Source: Bacteroidota bacterium (lineage in GTDB: Bacteria > Bacteroidota > Bacteroidia > Chitinophagales > Chitinophagaceae). From it: 64,000 nt of DNA. Location: NCBI GenBank assembly GCA_016866355.1, contig VGMN01000004.1:1-64000 (forward strand). Reading direction: 5' to 3'. Below are positions 30,626 through 40,854 of the stretch, in pieces. The notes beneath the pieces are model-generated. The model did not search any database, had not been told where the DNA came from, and saw nothing but the letters and a program-made list of their open reading frames with translations. How positions within the stretch are numbered: the first letter of the stretch is position 1; each line of letters starts with the position of its first letter. The translations under genes and the position numbers were made by a program.

Positions 30626-31879
30626 ATGACACCACGTATCAAACTTACCATTTTAAGCTTTTTAGAATTTTTTATTTGGGGGTCCTGGCTTATCACAGTT
30701 GGCGCCTACTGGTTTCAAAATAGACAGTGGAGTGGGGCGGAATTCGGTGCTATTTTTTCTACCATGGGACTCTCTGCTATTTTTATGCCTGCTCTGGCAG
30801 GTATCGTAGCGGACCGGTATCTTAACGCAGAACGTTTATTGGGTATCTGCCATTTGATAGGCGCCGTAGTACTTTTCTATTTGCCGCAGGTAAATGATCC
30901 TGGCCAGTTTTATTGGGTCCTGTTGTTTTATATGTTGTTTTACATGCCAACTATATCATTGGCTAATACTGTGTCTTATACTGTATTAGTGGGAGCCGGA
31001 AAAGATATTGTTAAAGAGTTTCCTCCTATACGTGTTTGGGGTACCGTTGGCTTTATTGTTGCCATGTGGGTGGTAAGTTTATTACGCTTGGAAACATCCG
31101 CTCTTCAATTTTATGTTGCCGGAGCTGCTTCCATCGTGCTGGGAGTTTATTCTTTTTCCTTGCCAAAGTGTCCGCCTAAATCTGCTGCAACAACTGCTAC
31201 TTCGTTGACTTCTGTATTAGGCTTACAAGCGTTTTCACTATTTCGAAATTACAAGATGGCTCTCTTCTTCATTTTTGCTATGCTATTAGGCGCTGCATTA
31301 CAATTGACCAATGCATATGGCGATACATTTCTACATGACTTTGATAAGGTAGATGCATTTAAGAACAGTATTGCTGTGCAATATCCTGCCATTATTATGT
31401 CAATATCACAGATGTCTGAAACCTTATTTATACTTGCCATCCCCTTTTTTTTACGCCGATTTGGAATTAAAACAGTAATGTTATTTAGTATGATTGCATG
31501 GGTTTTCCGTTTTGGCCTTTTTGCTTTTGGAGATCCTGGCGACGGCTTATGGATGATTATTTTGTCTTGTATTGTGTATGGCATGGCTTTTGATTTTTTT
31601 AATATTTCAGGATCGCTTTTTGTAGACACACAAGTTTCTCCATCTATACGTGCCTCTGCGCAAGGAATTTTTATGATGATGTCTAACGGTTTTGGCGCCT
31701 GGTTGGGAAGCACCATAAGCGGATTGGTTATCCAATACTATTTCACTAACCCGGATCAATCTATGAATTGGAGAGAAATTTGGTTGTCTTTTGCGGGATA
31801 TTCCTTGGTAGTTGCAGTCTTGTTTGCTTTGCTATTCAGACACCGTCATACGGCAAATGAGCCACCTTCCGGAAATTAA
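30626..31879 (+). CDS. Nucleoside:H+ symporter family MFS permease
   Basis: ILSFLEFFIWGSWLITVGAYW start, 12-TM pattern, NupG/NHS-like. Confidence 0.85.
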   Translation: MTPRIKLTILSFLEFFIWGSWLITVGAYWFQNRQWSGAEFGAIFSTMGLSAIFMPALAGIVADRYLNAERLLGICHLIGAVVLFYLPQVNDPGQFYWVLLFYMLFYMPTISLANTVSYTVLVGAGKDIVKEFPPIRVWGTVGFIVAMWVVSLLRLETSALQFYVAGAASIVLGVYSFSLPKCPPKSAATTATSLTSVLGLQAFSLFRNYKMALFFIFAMLLGAALQLTNAYGDTFLHDFDKVDAFKNSIAVQYPAIIMSISQMSETLFILAIPFFLRRFGIKTVMLFSMIAWVFRFGLFAFGDPGDGLWMIILSCIVYGMAFDFFNISGSLFVDTQVSPSIRASAQGIFMMMSNGFGAWLGSTISGLVIQYYFTNPDQSMNWREIWLSFAGYSLVVAVLFALLFRHRHTANEPPSGN

Positions 31880-31911
31880 AAAAGCCCGCTTTCAAGGCAG
31901 GCTTTTTTAAT
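31880..31911. terminator. Bidirectional terminator between convergent symporter and trxA genes
   Basis: AAAAAAGCCCGC TTTCAAG GCAGGCTTTTTT hairpin (one mismatch) with A-run and T-run flanks. Confidence 0.8.
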
Positions 31912-31924
31912 TAGCGGTAGCAGC

Positions 31925-32242
31925 TTATGCGTGCGTTTCTATTTTTTTTACAAAGTTAGCTTTAGGTTGTGCGCCAACTAACTTGTCAACTACCTGCCCA
32001 TTTTTAATAAATAGAATTGCAGGTATAGAAGTAATACCGTAATTCATTGAAACCGATGGATTGTGGTCCACGTTTAGTTTTCCAATGTTTACTTTCCCGT
32101 CGTACTCTTTTGCAAGCTCCTCAATTACGGGTCCAATTGCGCGGCAGGGCCCACACCATTCAGCCCAGAAATCCACCACACAAAGCTTATCGGATTCCAG
32201 CACGTCTGATTTAAAATTTTGGTCGGAAAATTCTTTAGCCAT
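31925..32242 (-). CDS. trxA: Thioredoxin
   Basis: VDFWAEWCGPCRAIGPVIEELA; cis-Pro ITSIPAI. Confidence 0.96.
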   Translation of the reverse strand: MAKEFSDQNFKSDVLESDKLCVVDFWAEWCGPCRAIGPVIEELAKEYDGKVNIGKLNVDHNPSVSMNYGITSIPAILFIKNGQVVDKLVGAQPKANFVKKIETHA

Positions 32243-32330
32243 TTTTTAATATTTATAATATGAATTACAAATTTAGTTCCAGTGCAATTCAACTTGACCG
32301 GTTGGCATTAGTTGTGTAAAAGTTGTCAGG

Positions 32331-35300
32331 CTAGACCGTTTGTACAGAAACTTGCAATGCCGGGTAGTTATTTAAAAATTGTATGAGTTCGGAGCTCATC
32401 TCTATTCCCTGAGATGTAGATATAAGGCTGGTATTTAAGCTATTGCGCGGGTCTGTTAGAGTGAATTTAAAGGCCGTTCTTCCGGGATTTTTCTTAAAAT
32501 ACTTTTCTAGGAAGCCAATGATTTCATCATTTATATCCTGTGGTCTCGCATCAACTTGCAACATTCTTGTCAGGCTGCTAATCATAGTTTCGGCTAAAGT
32601 AACCCCCATCACTTTAAACTCAAATTCGTCACGGTTGTAACGCTGTTTTAAAAATCCATTTATTAAAACGGTACTGCCTGTTTGTAGTAAAGGGGAAATT
32701 TTCATGTAATCGTCACTGAAAAGTGGAAACTCCATTTTTCCAGTATAGTCTTCCACAATAAAGTTGCCATATTTATTCCCACTTTTAGCAATCCGATGTT
32801 GCGCATCTGCAACTAGACCAACAATTCTAAATGGTCTGCCAGGGTTTGATTGTTCCCGTATGGTATCTCTGAAATAAAGAAAATCACGAATAGCGGTTAT
32901 GCCGTAATGCTGAATTTCAAACTTGTAATTATCCAGGGGGTGACCACTTAAATAAATTCCTGTTACTTCTTTTTCATGGTCTAGTTGTACAACTAATGGC
33001 CAAGGAGCTACATCTAACATACGGGGCGGGGGTATCTCCATTGTCACAGGCAAATCTCCAAAAAGAGTATTAGCTGTGCTTGCTTGTTGTTGCCCCATTA
33101 CTTGGCCATAACGCATGATTTTTTCTAAGCCAGTGACATCTTCACCTTGTGCTACTGTAAAATATTGGGCACGATGAAGTGATGGAAAACAATCAAAGCT
33201 ACCTGCGTACGCTAAGCTCTCCAATGTTTTTTTATTTACAGCACGTTGATTGACTCTTTTGATAAAATCAAAAATGTCTTTGAAAGGCCCTTTTTTATTT
33301 CGTTCCTCAATAATATTTTCAACAGCTGCCTCACCAACCCCTTTCAGGCCGCCTAAGCCAAATCGGATTTCTCCCTTTTTATTCACGGCAAACCCCTTGA
33401 GCGATTCATTGATGTCGGGTCCAAGCACATTGATTCCCATACGCCGACATTCTTCCATAAAAAAGGTAATTTTTTCTATGCTGCCGGCATTGTTAAGTAC
33501 AGCTGACATGTACGCTGCGGGATAGTGCGCCTTCAAATAAGCTGTTTGATAGGCTACATATGCATAGCAAGTGGAGTGCGATTTGTTGAATGCATATTGT
33601 GCAAAAGCCTCCCAGTCAGTCCAAATTTTTTCTAATCGCTCCGCAGGTAATAAATTAGCAGTAGCACCTTCGATAAACTGCTTTTTCATCTTGTCCAACG
33701 TTTCTCTATTCTTCTTACCCATGGCTTTCCGAAGTACGTCAGCATCTCCTTTGCTAAAACCGGAAAGTTTTTGTGCCAATAACATCACCTGCTCCTGGTA
33801 TACGGTGATGCCATAGGTTTCCTCCAAATATTCTTGCATCTCTGGGAGATCATAACTAATGGCTTCTCTTCCATGTTTGCGGTCAATGTAATTAGGTATG
33901 TACGCCATGGGGCCAGGACGATACAAGGCGTTCATAGCAATTAAATCCTCAAATTGGTCTGGCTTTAGCTCGCGTAAATATTTTTGCATTCCCGGACTCT
34001 CAAATTGGAAGGTGCCAATGGTAGCGCCTTGTTGATAAAGCGCAAAGGTTTTGGAATCATCCAATGGTATTTTGTCAATGTCAATATCTACCTCGTAGAG
34101 TTGTTTAATCAGCGAAAGCGTATTTTTTATGATGGAAAGTGTCTTTAATCCTAAAAAGTCCATCTTAATGATACCCGCACTTTCAATATCAGTTCCCTCA
34201 ATTTGCGTAACCCAAAGTGGAGAATCCTTGGCGGTAGCGATAGGAATCAAATCTGTTAGGTCGGTCGGAGCTATGATGATGCCTGCCGCATGAATACCTG
34301 TATTACGAACAGATCCTTCAAGTCTCTCTGCCTCTCGAAGTACCCTGCCCGCTGGTATGGTAGGTTGTTTGTATAGCTGTCTTAATTTTTTTACGTTCTC
34401 AAGTTCGTCATTAGATAGGGCCTCTTTTTCCTCCAAGGACTTTTCGCCTTCTTTGGATTTTAATGGAGCGTGTAATACACGTCTGAGTTCTATGCCCGGC
34501 TTTTCTGGTACAAGTTTAGCAAGTGCGTTTGATTCTGGTAATGGCAAATCCATGACTCGCGCAACATCTTTGATACTCATTTTAGCCGCCATCGTACCAT
34601 AGGTAATTATTTGAGCTACTTGATTCTTACCATATTTTTCTATAACGTAGTCAATTACTTTCTGTCTGCCCTCATCGTCAAAGTCTGTATCAATATCTGG
34701 CATAGACTTGCGATCAGGATTTAAGAAACGCTCAAATAACAGGTTGTATTTGATTGGATCAATATTGGTAATACCTATGCAGTAGGCTACTACAGAACCA
34801 GCTGCAGAACCACGTCCAGGCCCAATGAAAACTCCTTTTTCACGACCGGCTTTGATAAAGTCACTTACAATAAGAAAGTAACCGGCAAAGCCCATTGTTT
34901 TAATGGTGAATAATTCAAATTCAATCCGCTCTTTAAGTGCAGGGGTTACAGTAGCATACCTTTTAATTGCACCCTCATATGTGATATGTTTCAGATACTC
35001 CCACTGATTATTGGCATCGGGTGAGATTTTATTTTTTCCAATAATTTCTTCCTTAGTGTGTATTTGGAATCTTTTTTCAATCGGAAAATTTGGTAGTAAT
35101 ATATCTCTTGTCAGATTGAGCGGTTCCACCTTTCCCACAATCTCATTGGTGTTATCTAATGCCTCAGGTAAATCGGCAAACGTTTTTGCCATTTCCTCCT
35201 TTGTTTTGAAAAAGAACTGGTCGTTTGGAAATGCAAATCGTTTGTCTTTGACGTTGACGTCATCGTCTGCAAAATCCCGAATGGCAGGGGTGGCTAATTT

Positions 35301-36005
35301 TTCACCCGTATTGATACATAGAAGAATGTCGTGAGCGGTAAAATCATCTTGCTCTACATAATGACTATCATTACTGGCAATTACTTTAACCTTATATTTT
35401 TTAGCAAAGCGCAACAGCACTTCATTCACGGTATCTTGTTCTGGTAACCCGTGTCGCTGAAGCTCAACATAAAAGTCCTCCTGAAAAATATTCAGCCACC
35501 ATTTAAATTCGTTTTCAGCCTCATCTTGGCCCTTTCTAAGAATAGCTTGTGGGACGGATGCCCCCAGGCAACAGGTTGTTGCAATCAGGCCTTGATGATA
35601 TTTTTGAATTAGCTCTTTGTCAATACGGGGATATTTGCCATACATCCCCTCCACAAAACCCAATGAGGTAAGTTTAATTAGATTTCGATAGCCTTCTTCA
35701 TTTTTTGCTAATAAAATCTGGTGCATCCTCCTGTCTCGTTGTTCCTTTGTGAAGGTTTTTTGATGTCTGTTTTCAGTCAGGTAGAATTCGCATCCCACAA
35801 TGGGTTTCACTTTTAACTTCCCATTAGCATCTTTGTTTTTGTATGCTTCTGCTACAAACTCAAATACCCCAAACATATTGCCATGGTCACTGATAGCCAG
35901 TGCCGGCATTTGATTGGCAATAGCTTTTTGGTATAATAACGGGATAGATGCGGCACCATCCAACAAGGAATATTGTGTATGAACGTGAAGGTGTGAAAAC
36001 TGCAT
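32331..36005 (-). CDS. dnaE: DNA polymerase III subunit alpha
   Basis: N-terminal PHP HLHVHTQYSLLDG; GPGRGSAAGSVVAYCIGITNIDPIKYNLLFERFLNPDRKSMPDIDTDFDD; C-terminal OB region. Confidence 0.97.
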   Translation of the reverse strand: MQFSHLHVHTQYSLLDGAASIPLLYQKAIANQMPALAISDHGNMFGVFEFVAEAYKNKDANGKLKVKPIVGCEFYLTENRHQKTFTKEQRDRRMHQILLAKNEEGYRNLIKLTSLGFVEGMYGKYPRIDKELIQKYHQGLIATTCCLGASVPQAILRKGQDEAENEFKWWLNIFQEDFYVELQRHGLPEQDTVNEVLLRFAKKYKVKVIASNDSHYVEQDDFTAHDILLCINTGEKLATPAIRDFADDDVNVKDKRFAFPNDQFFFKTKEEMAKTFADLPEALDNTNEIVGKVEPLNLTRDILLPNFPIEKRFQIHTKEEIIGKNKISPDANNQWEYLKHITYEGAIKRYATVTPALKERIEFELFTIKTMGFAGYFLIVSDFIKAGREKGVFIGPGRGSAAGSVVAYCIGITNIDPIKYNLLFERFLNPDRKSMPDIDTDFDDEGRQKVIDYVIEKYGKNQVAQIITYGTMAAKMSIKDVARVMDLPLPESNALAKLVPEKPGIELRRVLHAPLKSKEGEKSLEEKEALSNDELENVKKLRQLYKQPTIPAGRVLREAERLEGSVRNTGIHAAGIIIAPTDLTDLIPIATAKDSPLWVTQIEGTDIESAGIIKMDFLGLKTLSIIKNTLSLIKQLYEVDIDIDKIPLDDSKTFALYQQGATIGTFQFESPGMQKYLRELKPDQFEDLIAMNALYRPGPMAYIPNYIDRKHGREAISYDLPEMQEYLEETYGITVYQEQVMLLAQKLSGFSKGDADVLRKAMGKKNRETLDKMKKQFIEGATANLLPAERLEKIWTDWEAFAQYAFNKSHSTCYAYVAYQTAYLKAHYPAAYMSAVLNNAGSIEKITFFMEECRRMGINVLGPDINESLKGFAVNKKGEIRFGLGGLKGVGEAAVENIIEERNKKGPFKDIFDFIKRVNQRAVNKKTLESLAYAGSFDCFPSLHRAQYFTVAQGEDVTGLEKIMRYGQVMGQQQASTANTLFGDLPVTMEIPPPRMLDVAPWPLVVQLDHEKEVTGIYLSGHPLDNYKFEIQHYGITAIRDFLYFRDTIREQSNPGRPFRIVGLVADAQHRIAKSGNKYGNFIVEDYTGKMEFPLFSDDYMKISPLLQTGSTVLINGFLKQRYNRDEFEFKVMGVTLAETMISSLTRMLQVDARPQDINDEIIGFLEKYFKKNPGRTAFKFTLTDPRNSLNTSLISTSQGIEMSSELIQFLNNYPALQVSVQTV

Positions 36006-36063
36006 AGCGGGTCAGCAAAGTAGCTAAATTAGTTACCTTTGCAAAATCTTCACTCAACCACCT

Positions 36064-36852
36064 TTGCGAATCTTTTCCCATACTATTTTACCTGGGTTCC
36101 TTTTGGCGGGACTATTACTATCTGGCTGTTCCACGTTTCAGCGTATTAGTACTAAACTGCCGGCTGTTACGCGTTTGTCCCTTAGTCCAAGCAAGTCTCT
36201 GACCGCTGCTACTGTCAATCCAGCGGTTGCTTTTATGGATCCATTACCTATCAAACAGGAAGAAAAAAATATTGGGCAACCGCTGCGGGTGCTTGCTGAC
36301 AGTTCTTATTCCATCACAATAGAAAAGGTTGAGAAGAGATTGGCTGAAGACCTGGAATCTCCTAGCGCTGTAAATAAAGCTGCTTTTTTGAAAGCGGATG
36401 AGGTGTCTACTTTGCAGTTAAAGTTTTCAGTTTTGTTGGAGCAGGACTTGCTACTGCTACCTGATTCGAAATTGCTGGCGGCTATTGATCCGTGGATGGG
36501 CGTTAGGTATAGGAGTGGAGGCACAACTACACAGGGGATCGATTGCTCGGCTTTTACGGCCTCCGTACTTTCCACCTATGCTGGGGTTCAACTTCCTCGT
36601 ACCTGTCGAGAACAATTTCAGCAATATCCTAAGGTGGACAAAGAGGAAATTCAAGTTGGTGATTTATTATTTTTTAGAACTAGAGGTCGTTCTGTATCGC
36701 ATGTTGGGATTTATCTTGGCAATAACAAGTTTGTTCATGCCTCGTCTAGTAATGGAGTGATAGTGAGTAGTAGAAGTGAACCTTATTTTTCAACAAGGTT
36801 TGTGGGAGCCAGGAGAGTTCCTTCTTTATCTCCGTCCGAGTCAGCTTTTTAA
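36064..36852 (+). CDS. NlpC/P60 family cell-wall hydrolase lipoprotein
   Basis: Lipobox LLLSGC; GIDCSAFTASVL catalytic Cys, SHVGIYLGNNKFVHAS catalytic His; TTG start. Confidence 0.9.
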   Translation: MRIFSHTILPGFLLAGLLLSGCSTFQRISTKLPAVTRLSLSPSKSLTAATVNPAVAFMDPLPIKQEEKNIGQPLRVLADSSYSITIEKVEKRLAEDLESPSAVNKAAFLKADEVSTLQLKFSVLLEQDLLLLPDSKLLAAIDPWMGVRYRSGGTTTQGIDCSAFTASVLSTYAGVQLPRTCREQFQQYPKVDKEEIQVGDLLFFRTRGRSVSHVGIYLGNNKFVHASSSNGVIVSSRSEPYFSTRFVGARRVPSLSPSESAF

Positions 36853-38343
36853 AAATCGTTTGGCAAGAACTCCAACAATTGGTTTGATATCAGGTGTCAA
36901 ATTGAAATAATAGACTACTGCTCCGGCACCTGTAAGATAGAAAATGCTTCTTCCAAGGAGGGATAACCAGCCAAGCTGTTCAGCAAAAAGAAAATGGGTA
37001 CAAAGAATAAGTAAACTAAATAGAACTAGTGCTTTTATTGTCTCGATCGAGAAAGGCTGAAGTTTGAAATTATACCAAAGAAATAAAACTCTCAGGGTAT
37101 TGTAAATTGAAATGGAGAGTAGTTGTGCAAAAGCCGTACCTACAATGCCATAGGACTTAGTTAAATAATAACTCAGGGGTAGGATGCAGAGTAACAATGC
37201 AATGCCACTAATAAATTCAAATCGCCAACGCGGAGAGGTGATAATAATCTGTGAATTTATTCCCGTGCCCATATCAATAATACGGGTTAATCCCAGTATG
37301 ATAAAAACAGTAAAACCGCTTAAAAATGCAGGTTTAATCCCAAGTGTTAGGATTGCATCTTGATAGTTGATTGCAAATAAGCCAAAGAAGCATACTCCAA
37401 ATAATAAAAGATTAATGGACGATCTTTTGTAGATACGCTGTAATACTTGATGGTCCTTTTGTTTCCAGGCATTAGTGAGGGGTTCCATTGTGGCTGCGAT
37501 TATACCTCGTTGTGGTGCCTGTAGCATGGAAGCCATATTCTGTGCTAACGAGTAGATAGCTAATTGTGCCAATGCATTTTCAAGCACAGCAGGAATCAAT
37601 ATTGAGTCGAATACTTGGGCGATGACAAAAACCAACGTGCCTGCGTAGGTAAAACTAGTATAATTGAAAATTGTTTTTTTGAGTCGTTTGGTAAGGGGAC
37701 TAATTTCAAACGGGGTTGATAATTTTTTCTTGCGTTGTAAGTAGATTGCCAGTGATAAGGCAATAGTTAAATAACTGAATGCGAAAAATCTTACAAACTG
37801 TGTAAAATTGGTTATCCAGCCATTGATAAAAAAAAGTATTAGAAATAATACAAGTAAACGCCAAAAACCTTCCTTCAAAAAGTTACTTGCTACCGATTCT
37901 CGCTGTTGCCAACCCCAGGCTTCTATTATGTTAAATAAAAGAAGTCCTCCTGCCAATAGGTATACCCAATTGAAGTATTCAATTAATAGGGGTGAATTGG
38001 TTGCGTATTTTCGAATGATCAAAGGTTCTATTAACTGGCCGGTAAAAAGTAATACTATAAACCCAGCTAGACCCAGGGTGATAGCAATAGTCAGTTGGTC
38101 GTTTTTGCCTGGCCTAGAATGGTCTTTGTAGTAGGGGAAGAATTTATAAATGAAGTAGGGGGCTCCTAAATTTCCAATGGCTACCAGGAGAAGCGTAATT
38201 GCAATAAAGGCATTATATAACCCGAATTCCTCTTGTGTAAAAAAATCTTTTCGTGTAAAGAGGTATGTGTTAAGCAGACCAATTCCAAAGCCTCCATAAA
38301 TCACCAGTGTTGATAATATGCTTTGCTTTCTTATACTGCTCAT
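36841..38343 (-). CDS. Polysaccharide biosynthesis (Wzx-like) flippase
   Basis: ~14 TM segments, oligosaccharide-flippase architecture. Confidence 0.8.
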   Translation of the reverse strand: MSSIRKQSILSTLVIYGGFGIGLLNTYLFTRKDFFTQEEFGLYNAFIAITLLLVAIGNLGAPYFIYKFFPYYKDHSRPGKNDQLTIAITLGLAGFIVLLFTGQLIEPLIIRKYATNSPLLIEYFNWVYLLAGGLLLFNIIEAWGWQQRESVASNFLKEGFWRLLVLFLILFFINGWITNFTQFVRFFAFSYLTIALSLAIYLQRKKKLSTPFEISPLTKRLKKTIFNYTSFTYAGTLVFVIAQVFDSILIPAVLENALAQLAIYSLAQNMASMLQAPQRGIIAATMEPLTNAWKQKDHQVLQRIYKRSSINLLLFGVCFFGLFAINYQDAILTLGIKPAFLSGFTVFIILGLTRIIDMGTGINSQIIITSPRWRFEFISGIALLLCILPLSYYLTKSYGIVGTAFAQLLSISIYNTLRVLFLWYNFKLQPFSIETIKALVLFSLLILCTHFLFAEQLGWLSLLGRSIFYLTGAGAVVYYFNLTPDIKPIVGVLAKRFLKS

Positions 38344-38355
38344 ACAATGTTGTGA

Positions 38356-40026
38356 TTACTCAACTCTTTTTTTTGTAAAGTAATAGTTATCGGAAATTGA
38401 GTTGATCGAAAAATCATTGTCAATCTTTTGTTGCTTCCAGTCTGCCGTAACCATTAATTTATTTATGGATTGGTTATTTAAAAGTACAGGCATTACAAAT
38501 GCTGGGTTACAGTTGCTGAATCGGTAATGAAGTACACCTTCTCTAATTGCATACTCTAATACTGGTATTTTAGCAGTACGCAGGTATTGATTAAATACGG
38601 GGGCAAGTGGTAAGCTAGTTTTTTTGATAAAATAATCCTCAATGTCTTTTGTGTCTACAGTTTTATGATAAAAATCTTTATTCATGCCCAGTAGTATGGC
38701 ACGAAATAAACTATCATTATTGATCATGGTACGAATATGGTGAATCATACCTGCACCCTTATTGTACATATCACCACTGCCCTCATGATTCACCCCGTAG
38801 CTACCCACCATTGGGCGATCATTTCTGATTTTAGTTCGTACTCCTTGACAGTAGGCATCGGCTGCTTTTTTGCCATAGTGATACTCTATGAAAAGCACTT
38901 CGCTGTACATGGTAAACCCCTCGTGAACCCACATATCTGCAATATCATTTGTGGTGATGTTGTTTGCAAACCACTCATGTCCACTTTCATGAATGATTAT
39001 ATAGTCCCAATCTTTTCCCCAACCAGTACCAGAAAGATCACGACCTCTGTATCCGTTACCAAACCCATTTCCGTAGGCAATTGCACTCTGGTGTTCCATT
39101 CCTAGATGCGGGGATTCTACCAACTTGAAACCGTCAGCTTGAAAAGGGTAAGGGCCAAACCAATATTCGAAGGCGTCCAGCATTCTTTTTGTATCTCTGT
39201 TAAATTGTGGCGTTGCCTTATCCAAATTGTAATCCAGGACCCAATAGGATAAGTCAAGGGGATTCCCGCTAATACTGGCATAATTGTCAGTCCAACTGGT
39301 ATACGCCCCTATATAGGGAACAATATTGTAATTATTGATAGGGTTTACAACGCTCCATGTAGTTGCTGTTTTGCCAGCTGGTAGTTTTTCCACTGCAAGC
39401 CTTCTGCCATTCGCTACAACGGTTAAGCTGTCAGCAGCAATTACCTGGATTGTAGCACCTTGATCTGGCTCGTCGCTTTGGTGATCCTTACAAGGATACC
39501 AAGCACTAGCACCCAAGCCTTGGCATGCAACGGTCATCCAGGGTCTGCCTTTTTTGTCATTAGTAAAAATCCAGCCGCCATCCCAGGGTGGGTTTTTTGC
39601 GATTTTAGGTTTCCCACTATAGTATATCACCAGTGAATCCGTATTGTTTTTTTTATTTTTTGCAACCTCAATAAGCCATGTGTCTTGCCCTTTTTTAGTA
39701 GCCGTAATTAATTTACCATGTTGGAGTACACTGTCAATAACAAGTGGGCTTTGTAAGTCAATTTGCATCATACGTGCATTATCCTTCCCGGTTGATGCAA
39801 AGCGAATTTTATTGGTGCCTTTGATTTCCTTGTTAAGAAAATGAGGCTCTATTGTGATTTGGTAATGGAGCACATCCCACCAACTTCTATTTTTATTTAT
39901 TGTTCCACGCAGCGTATCGTTGTAATTGAACTGTGATAGGGCTGGCTGTGCTAGTCCACTGGTAACAACTGCAATTATTAGAATTAGTGTGCAAACTAAA
40001 ATTCGAGCATTACTTTTGAATAGCAT
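38356..40026 (-). CDS. M1 family aminopeptidase
   Basis: Signal peptide, HESGHEWFANNIT..DMWVHEGFTMYSE (HExxH-18-E). Confidence 0.93.
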   Translation of the reverse strand: MLFKSNARILVCTLILIIAVVTSGLAQPALSQFNYNDTLRGTINKNRSWWDVLHYQITIEPHFLNKEIKGTNKIRFASTGKDNARMMQIDLQSPLVIDSVLQHGKLITATKKGQDTWLIEVAKNKKNNTDSLVIYYSGKPKIAKNPPWDGGWIFTNDKKGRPWMTVACQGLGASAWYPCKDHQSDEPDQGATIQVIAADSLTVVANGRRLAVEKLPAGKTATTWSVVNPINNYNIVPYIGAYTSWTDNYASISGNPLDLSYWVLDYNLDKATPQFNRDTKRMLDAFEYWFGPYPFQADGFKLVESPHLGMEHQSAIAYGNGFGNGYRGRDLSGTGWGKDWDYIIIHESGHEWFANNITTNDIADMWVHEGFTMYSEVLFIEYHYGKKAADAYCQGVRTKIRNDRPMVGSYGVNHEGSGDMYNKGAGMIHHIRTMINNDSLFRAILLGMNKDFYHKTVDTKDIEDYFIKKTSLPLAPVFNQYLRTAKIPVLEYAIREGVLHYRFSNCNPAFVMPVLLNNQSINKLMVTADWKQQKIDNDFSINSISDNYYFTKKRVE

Positions 40027-40061
40027 GGCGGTAACTTATTGGTAGGCTAATTTACCCACTC

Positions 40062-40763
40062 TTAGTTATTCTGCGCCTGAATCTTTCTCTTATCAGCAAA
40101 AACTTTTCTAAATTTTTCCAATTTTGGCTGGATTACAAACTGGCAATATGGATTGGCGTCGCCATTTACTTCAAAATATTGTTGATGATAATTTTCAGCA
40201 GGGTAAAATATAGTAAAAGGAGAGATCTCCGTCACAATTGGATTTGCCCAAGCGCCACTTTCATTTAGTTCTTTTTTATACAGAGTGGCTTTTTGTTTTT
40301 GTTCTTCCGTGTGATAAAAAATGGCACTTCTGTATTGCGTCCCTATATCGTTACCTTGTCTGTTTAGTGTAGTGGGATCATGCGTTTTCCAGAAAACTTC
40401 TAAAAGTTCGTCATAGGTAATTTCAGAAGGATTAAAAGTGATCTGAATACACTCGGCATGTCCAGTGGTTCCATTGCATACTTCTTTGTACGTTGGGTTT
40501 TCTGTTTGCCCACCTGAATATCCTGATACAGCGCTAACCACGCCTTTCAGTTCCTCAAATATTGCTTCAGTACACCAGAAGCATCCATTTGCAAAAGTTG
40601 CCGTTTCCATTTTTATATTTTTTAATACTGCCACGTGTTCGGTTTTATGGTTTGTTCTTGCAGTGCTACCATTTTTGGGCTGTCCTTGACAGCTTGAAAG
40701 TGCAAAGATTCCTACTTGTAAAGGAATGCTCAAAAGAAAAGTCCTAAGTGTATTGCCGCTCAT
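40062..40763 (-). CDS. msrA: Peptide-methionine (S)-S-oxide reductase MsrA, predicted lipoprotein
   Basis: ATFANGCFWCTEAIFEELKGV; N-terminal lipobox-like ALSSCQGQ. Confidence 0.93.
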   Translation of the reverse strand: MSGNTLRTFLLSIPLQVGIFALSSCQGQPKNGSTARTNHKTEHVAVLKNIKMETATFANGCFWCTEAIFEELKGVVSAVSGYSGGQTENPTYKEVCNGTTGHAECIQITFNPSEITYDELLEVFWKTHDPTTLNRQGNDIGTQYRSAIFYHTEEQKQKATLYKKELNESGAWANPIVTEISPFTIFYPAENYHQQYFEVNGDANPYCQFVIQPKLEKFRKVFADKRKIQAQNN

Positions 40764-40854
40764 AGTTGCAAAGTTAGCTATATAACAATCAGGGTATCTG
40801 CTTGTTTAGTATCAATAGGGTTAATTGTGCTATTTTTGTGACAAATAATTTTTT

